Assembly: GCA_964020085.1 (NCBI GenBank)
Contig: OZ026597.1
Coordinates: forward strand, 26,938,448 to 27,002,447
Origin: Micromussa lordhowensis
Lineage: Eukaryota > Cnidaria > Anthozoa > Scleractinia > Lobophylliidae
Direction of reading: 5' to 3'
DNA: 64,000 bases
Position numbers and translations under genes: made by a program. Under the pieces are notes generated by a model. The model saw only the letters and a program-made list of their open reading frames with translations. It was not told where the DNA came from and ran no database searches. This document shows positions 39,801-45,800 of this stretch, piece after piece (within the stretch, counting starts at the first letter, position 1; each line of letters opens with the position of its first letter).

Positions 39801-42800
39801 CAAACGGGTCGTGATGGAACCTGTGATGGATGCAGAATGCAGTACAGAGTCAGGAGATGATACTCCAGAACCAGCCCCCAGTCCTGAATTAACTGACCAG
39901 TCCACTCAAGAGACTACACCTGCAGGAGTGGCACTTGCGGGTACTCCACGCCGCTCAGGAAGAGTTAGCCAACCTCCAAAGGCCTTGGCTGATTATGTAC
40001 TTTACTGAACATTTCAGAATTTGCTTCCTCGAAGGAACTTGTTTAAGGTCATGAACGCTGTTTATGCTTTACTGAACATTTCAGAATTTGCTTCCTCGAA
40101 GGAACTTGTTTAAGGTCATGAACGCTGTTTATGCTTTACTGAACATTTCAGAATTTGCTTCCTCGAAGGAACTTGTTTAAGGTCATGAACGCTGTTTATG
40201 CTTTACTGAACATTTCAGAATTTGCTTCCTCGAAGGAACTTGTTTAAGGTCATGAACACTGTTTACATTGGTTTTGGTTAGACTGAACGTTTATGAGCAG
40301 GTTCACATGGGGGACCTTCGTTTGAGTTTATGTTCACACAGTTTAGTCTATTGTTCCAGTTTTGTAGATTTCTAGGCTTTGGCTGTTCAGCTTTCATTTC
40401 TGTAGAGAAAAGGGGAGATTGTGGTGTACTGGGAACTAGCCTACATCCGGGGAACAAGAGGAATGGTTGTTGTTGATTAAAACATGGCTGTCGTGCTGTG
40501 ATTGCTGACTTCGCGTCGTTTTATTTCGATTACAAACACTACACATGGTACATGTATAAGATAGTTATCCAACATTGTTTAGTGGTATATCATGGAATGT
40601 CCCACTTTTCACTTGTATTTTTTTGGTATACACACTTACTTAAGGTGTCTCCATAGGGTTTTAAGAACGTGCGCACCGATGATGCGAGCTTTAGTAATGT
40701 GAGCGCGCTAGCTGACGCAAGCTCATGCAAAGCATCGAACAAGTCAACAATGTAGCTCCAAATTACAGCCCAGAAGAAGAAACAGAGAAACCATTTAGAA
40801 GAAAACGTAAAGGAAACGATTTGGACGGAAAGGTCTCGTGTGTATTTTGATGACACCGCCATTGTCGAGTCGCTCATCGAAAAAAACGAGTGGTTCAAAA
40901 ACTCGCGCATGCTCACATAGCGATCTTGGCGAGTTCCTATTCTGATGACGTAATCCCCATTGAGGTGAAAAAATAGAAAAATCCTTATCAGATTTCTCGA
41001 ATTTCCTTCGGTGAAATTCCTTAAGATTTGGCAGAGAAGTTATTCCTTATTAGCTTTCCTTGCTTTCAATTTATCAGAAAAATTTGTAAGACAAGGTTTT
41101 CGCTTAGCCAAAAAAACACAAAAATGCTAAAAACGAAAAAACTACCTTGACAACCCCTACTTTTTGCGATTTTAAAAGTTTCTTCTTGCCAGACTCTACC
41201 ACGTTTGAGCATATCAGAAAATTTTACCGAAGGAAATTGAAGAAAATTGAAATCAAAGCCAAACAAACGTCAAAAAATGGCGATGTTTGAGTAGTTTTAA
41301 TTTGAGACTAAAAGCTGATATCAGACTGGTGACTGTTGAACAGCAAATTTTGGCCCTTGTTTGTTATGTTTCAGTAGCTTTGATTAGGAAAATAGCAAAA
41401 AGAACGAGAATATCAACTTTCGTTTGAGGTCACTGGCGCGCGCTTCGTGATCTTGCATAACCCTATTGAGCCACCTTAAAGGGTTGTATGTATACCAAGA
41501 ACATACAAGTGGCAAATGTGATATTCCATTCTATACTACTCAAAAGTGTTGCATAACAAGTATGTAGAGGTGGATCTGTTTTGAAATGCAGGAGCTTCAT
41601 TAAGTGCCACGCACCAGGCAAATTGATTGCATGTCAGGATCATTTTGCCCAGCTGGTTTGACGATCCAGAGGAAAATTCTGCTTATAAAGAAGTTCAGGT
41701 CAAAAAGGCTTGCTTGCCTGTGAAAACCAGTTGCCCTCCAGCTAAAAAAGTTAATGAAACTCATGGAAATGAATCAGAATTTTGGAAACACAAATCTATA
41801 TTTCTGACTTTTCAGCTAGAACTGCAAGTATGCAATATTATTATTGCTGCTTACATTCTGCAGCCTGCAAATATTTCAGCAATGATCGATGCTGGAACCT
41901 TTTGCAAATAAATCATAATTGGCTAATTAAAATATAAAGAGGGTGGCAAAGGGGGAGTACCAATCATTCATCACGCTGACATTTTCTATTAAATAACTGC
42001 ATGATGTATAACTACGTGAGGTACATGACAAATGGTACAAATGATCACTGATCAGCTATACTCACAAGCATTGTATCTAATGCACTCTTAGCAAGCCAGC
42101 AATTGAGAAACAAAGGGAGCCACAAATTTCTAAATCGAAGATAAAATATCTGCAAAAGATTACCATCATATTATAAGTATTCTAAAAAAAGAATTATTAA
42201 TTGAGGTTGAAAAGAAAAGTAACAATGAATTTACTTACAGATACTAAAAAAGGCAATCCTAGAAAAACCTCTGAAATGAGACGGCCATTTACAATTTGAT
42301 TAAGGACTGAGCCTCCCTGGAAATCAAGAACAAAAATATTATCGTAGAATAATAAAGCAGATGGACAGTGCACTCTTTTAGACAAAAACAGCACATCAGT
42401 TAGAGAAATTACCTTGTAAGTTAAGTAACTAAGGAGAATTGCATCCAGCATACTATAAACTGCAATGATTGTCTAGAAAGAAAATATCATATCAAGCAGT
42501 TATTGTATAAGTGTAAATTGGGTGAAGTTTTGTAATTAGATGAATTGGCCTAAGTCTATGGTGTTAACATACAAGGCTTACGTACAACTGCAGAAGCTGT
42601 GGGTACAGTCAGGACTCTGTTAATACTGGGACTTTGAGATACAGCAACTACAATTTATGAACAGGACACACTTCATGACTGGGGTGAGACCTCTAATTAG
42701 TCAAAGGGTTTTATGACATGCAGGTTGAGTACAAATTCATGGGGAGGGTAAGACAAAAAGTGCCTTTAATGTGGATTTAAACTGTTTGTGTTAATGTTAA

Positions 42801-45800
42801 AAAAAATTAAGATGGACAATTGTTTCCAGTGATGAAACAATTTTTTGAAACAGGAAATCTGGCTTGCTGACACAGATTCCACTTATTGTTATAACAACTA
42901 TGAACTTGCTGTAGCGTGGATAAAATTCCAGACTTTCCCAAGATATTTAGTTAATCAGAATCTCTGATCTCTGCAAGTACCACAGCCATACAGTTATTTA
43001 CTTTCTTCCTGTCTCATAGGTAGCTTGGATTATTTTATTCTTAGCAGAAATTATAACAAATTAAGTAATCGAGAGCACAATCCAGGGAGTATTTGGAAGC
43101 TGCATTTACATGTAGCTTTATCACACAAACAATTACCACAAAAAACCTTTACAACTCAAACCAAAGTTCACATGCAAGAACCCATGATGTTGCTCTTTGG
43201 GAACTTACTTGTACAATCCATATTTCAAAAGGTCTATGGACCCACAGCAATGACCACCAAAAACTGAAAAGGTTAAAAGACATGACCATGAGCAAATTAT
43301 AGACAACTTCCATGAGTAATCTATCAGCAATTTTAATAAGTAATCGGCTTATAATAAAATAGTCCATAAATGACTGTACATCTGTCTCCATAATGATTCT
43401 ATAAATACACAATAAATACACAATTTTCAAATGTTATTTTATAAATTGTCCATTTGAACAGATCCTATAGCACATTTTGGACACCCACTTTTCTGCCTAA
43501 TCCTTTCTGGCTAAAAGCCTGATCACTTCTGTCTATAGCAAGCCGTGCCATAATGCTAGTCAAGGCAAGAATTTTAAGTCCTGAAGTTGAGGATGTTCAA
43601 TTAGAGCAGGTAACTAAAGGTGATTTTCTATTAATTGGGTGATTCCAGAAATTATCCATACCATACCACGGGCGGCATCTTAGAATTCCGAGGGAGAGGG
43701 GGGTTTCTTGGACTGGGATTCCAAAGACATGGGGGGTAATGCAGTTTGGAATTCCGAAGGCATGGGGGGGGTGTTTGAGCTCTGAATTCAGTAAATTTCC
43801 AGAGGAAAGACGGCGAAAGCTCCGCTTGAAATCGCTGACCTGTTAACATTCCCAGTTTGTAAATGAATGAAGCAGGAACCAACCAACGAAGAAGTATGCG
43901 TTCATGCAGATGAGTAAGCAAATGGGTTGTGCAGCAAGCTCCACATCGAAGAGGCCTTAAAGTTGATGAATTAGTCAACTGATTAATACAAGTCCGTGTT
44001 TCTCCGTGTTGTTTATGTGTTGTTGCGTTGTTGCGTGCTGAAAACTCGCACCAGTCTCTTGTTTCCAAATTGAACGCCTGACAGATTTTGTATTTAATGC
44101 CGATTTTCACACCAACATTATTTTAGGTAGTAAAATCCGACAGCGTGCCTGTACATGTTGTACCCATTTGGTCCGTTCATACTCATTGTATTTTGCTTGT
44201 AAAACGTATGCTGCATAACTAGTGGTCATCAGTTATTCAATGAGCGAAATTTTCAATATGGCGGGTGAAGGAGCATCGATCGTAAACTTTACTCTTGTCA
44301 GCGTCCACTGGTATCAATACGATCTACTCCTGAAAATGTGAGGGTATTGAATGGAAAACAAAAAGTTTTATTAGGTGGTAAGCAGCTTAAAGATAACGCT
44401 TAGAAGGAATAGCTACGGTGTACTAACGTTAACAAACTTGAGTTGCTTGATCGTCTGACTGAATATTATGAACAGAACTATTTTGCAGAGGGAAAAAGCG
44501 CAAGTTTCTCGTTCGTTTGAAGTTTTACGCAGACCAACAGGAATTCCAAAGGGTCTGAAAAAAAGGAGAATTCCGAAGGGGAGGGGGGTTAGTGATTTTG
44601 GAATTTGGAGGGCAAGGGGGGGATGAGCATTTTGGAATTTCCAAGGGCAAGGGGGGGTTAAAATACTCATGCCACCCATGGTATGGTATGGATATTTTCT
44701 GGAATCACCCATTCAAAATAGGAATACTTACAAGTCTCCATTATTGTATTCAGGACAAGACCACTCTGGGTTAGTAGTTCTATTTTCAGGACATCCAAAA
44801 CTGTTGAAGAAAAACTAATTTAATAATCTCCCAACACCTCATAATAATAAAGATATAATGGTAGTCAACACTGATTTATCGTTTCACAGATTAACATGCA
44901 AGTCTTAGAAGCTTGGTCATTGTTAAAATTTACGAACAGTGCAAGACTGTGCTAATAATCAACTTGAAGTGCTGATCCAGGCAAATTTTGAAACCTCCAC
45001 TGTAGTTAATTAGTTGATTAACTTCAAATCTTTATTGCTTAATTCATTTGACATTTTATTTCACATGCCCAAAAACACAACAGAAACAGTATAATACATG
45101 AAGAAGATGAACAGTTGGAGAACAAGTTTGAAAGCTATGATAAGAGTGGCAATTGCTAAAAACTCTCTGTTCTAAACTTCTTTTCTGAGCTATGCCAGTC
45201 CTTTTCGGAACCGCCATAAAGTGAATTCACTAAAAGTGTTTCTCCATTATTTTCCTAGGGTTAGGGCTTTAGGGAAGGTAGAGTCTGTATACGAGCCAAG
45301 TGGCTCATCAGGCCAGAGCTTATCCCAGTTTCAGTAGGATGAAGTGACTAGGAGTATTTGTACTCTCCCTGGATTGGATGCTAGTCCATCACAGGGTTAT
45401 CCCCCAGCATTAAATTCACCAGTACCAATTAAAAAAAGGGTGGAGAGAGGCACTGTGAGAGTAAAGTGTCTTGCCCAAGAACACAATATTATGTCCCCGG
45501 CCAGCATTCAAACCCAGACTGCTCACTACGGAGACGAGTGCACTAACCATGAGGCCACCCACCTCCCTTGGCTTCAGGGAAAACTGCAATAATTAGAATT
45601 TGTTTCTAACTAAGGTAAGCATTTTAGAGAAAGAAGAAATACTTTTAACAGATCCTTGTAATAACATTTCAAAACAAATATTGAAGTATGATCATTTCCT
45701 TCATAGAAGAGCATACACATACTAACCCGCCTGCCAGGTCAGGTTCTGTGTCTTGGATGCTACGAACAACATACAGTACACATGATACTATCTTCAGAGT

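Larger units (their letters stand above)
35813..40543 (+). mobile_element. LTR retrotransposon A (Gypsy type), young but nonsense-mutated, antisense in KCNT intron 8
   Basis: 4,731 bases with 124-base LTRs (35813-35936, 40420-40543) that differ at two positions, flanked by a 5-base target duplication CATGG (35808-35812 and 40544-40548). The primer site TGACGACGAGGAT (35938-35950) nearly complements the 3' end of a tRNA-Ser. A purine tract GAGAAAAGGGGAGA precedes the 3' LTR. One reading frame from 35959 to 40008 is interrupted by three stops. A four-copy tandem repeat (40001-40268) follows the coding region. Orientation is opposite to KCNT. Confidence 0.96.

Noticed and set aside
40001..40268. 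Possible CRISPR-like or satellite array
   Set aside because: The four units are contiguous with no spacers, lie inside an LTR element and this is a eukaryotic genome; a simple tandem duplication explains them.
43652..44712. Minus-strand ORFs with Pro-rich ends ([14 protein letters not shown] type)
   Set aside because: They are translations of the G-rich internal repeats of the TIR element 43637-44710.
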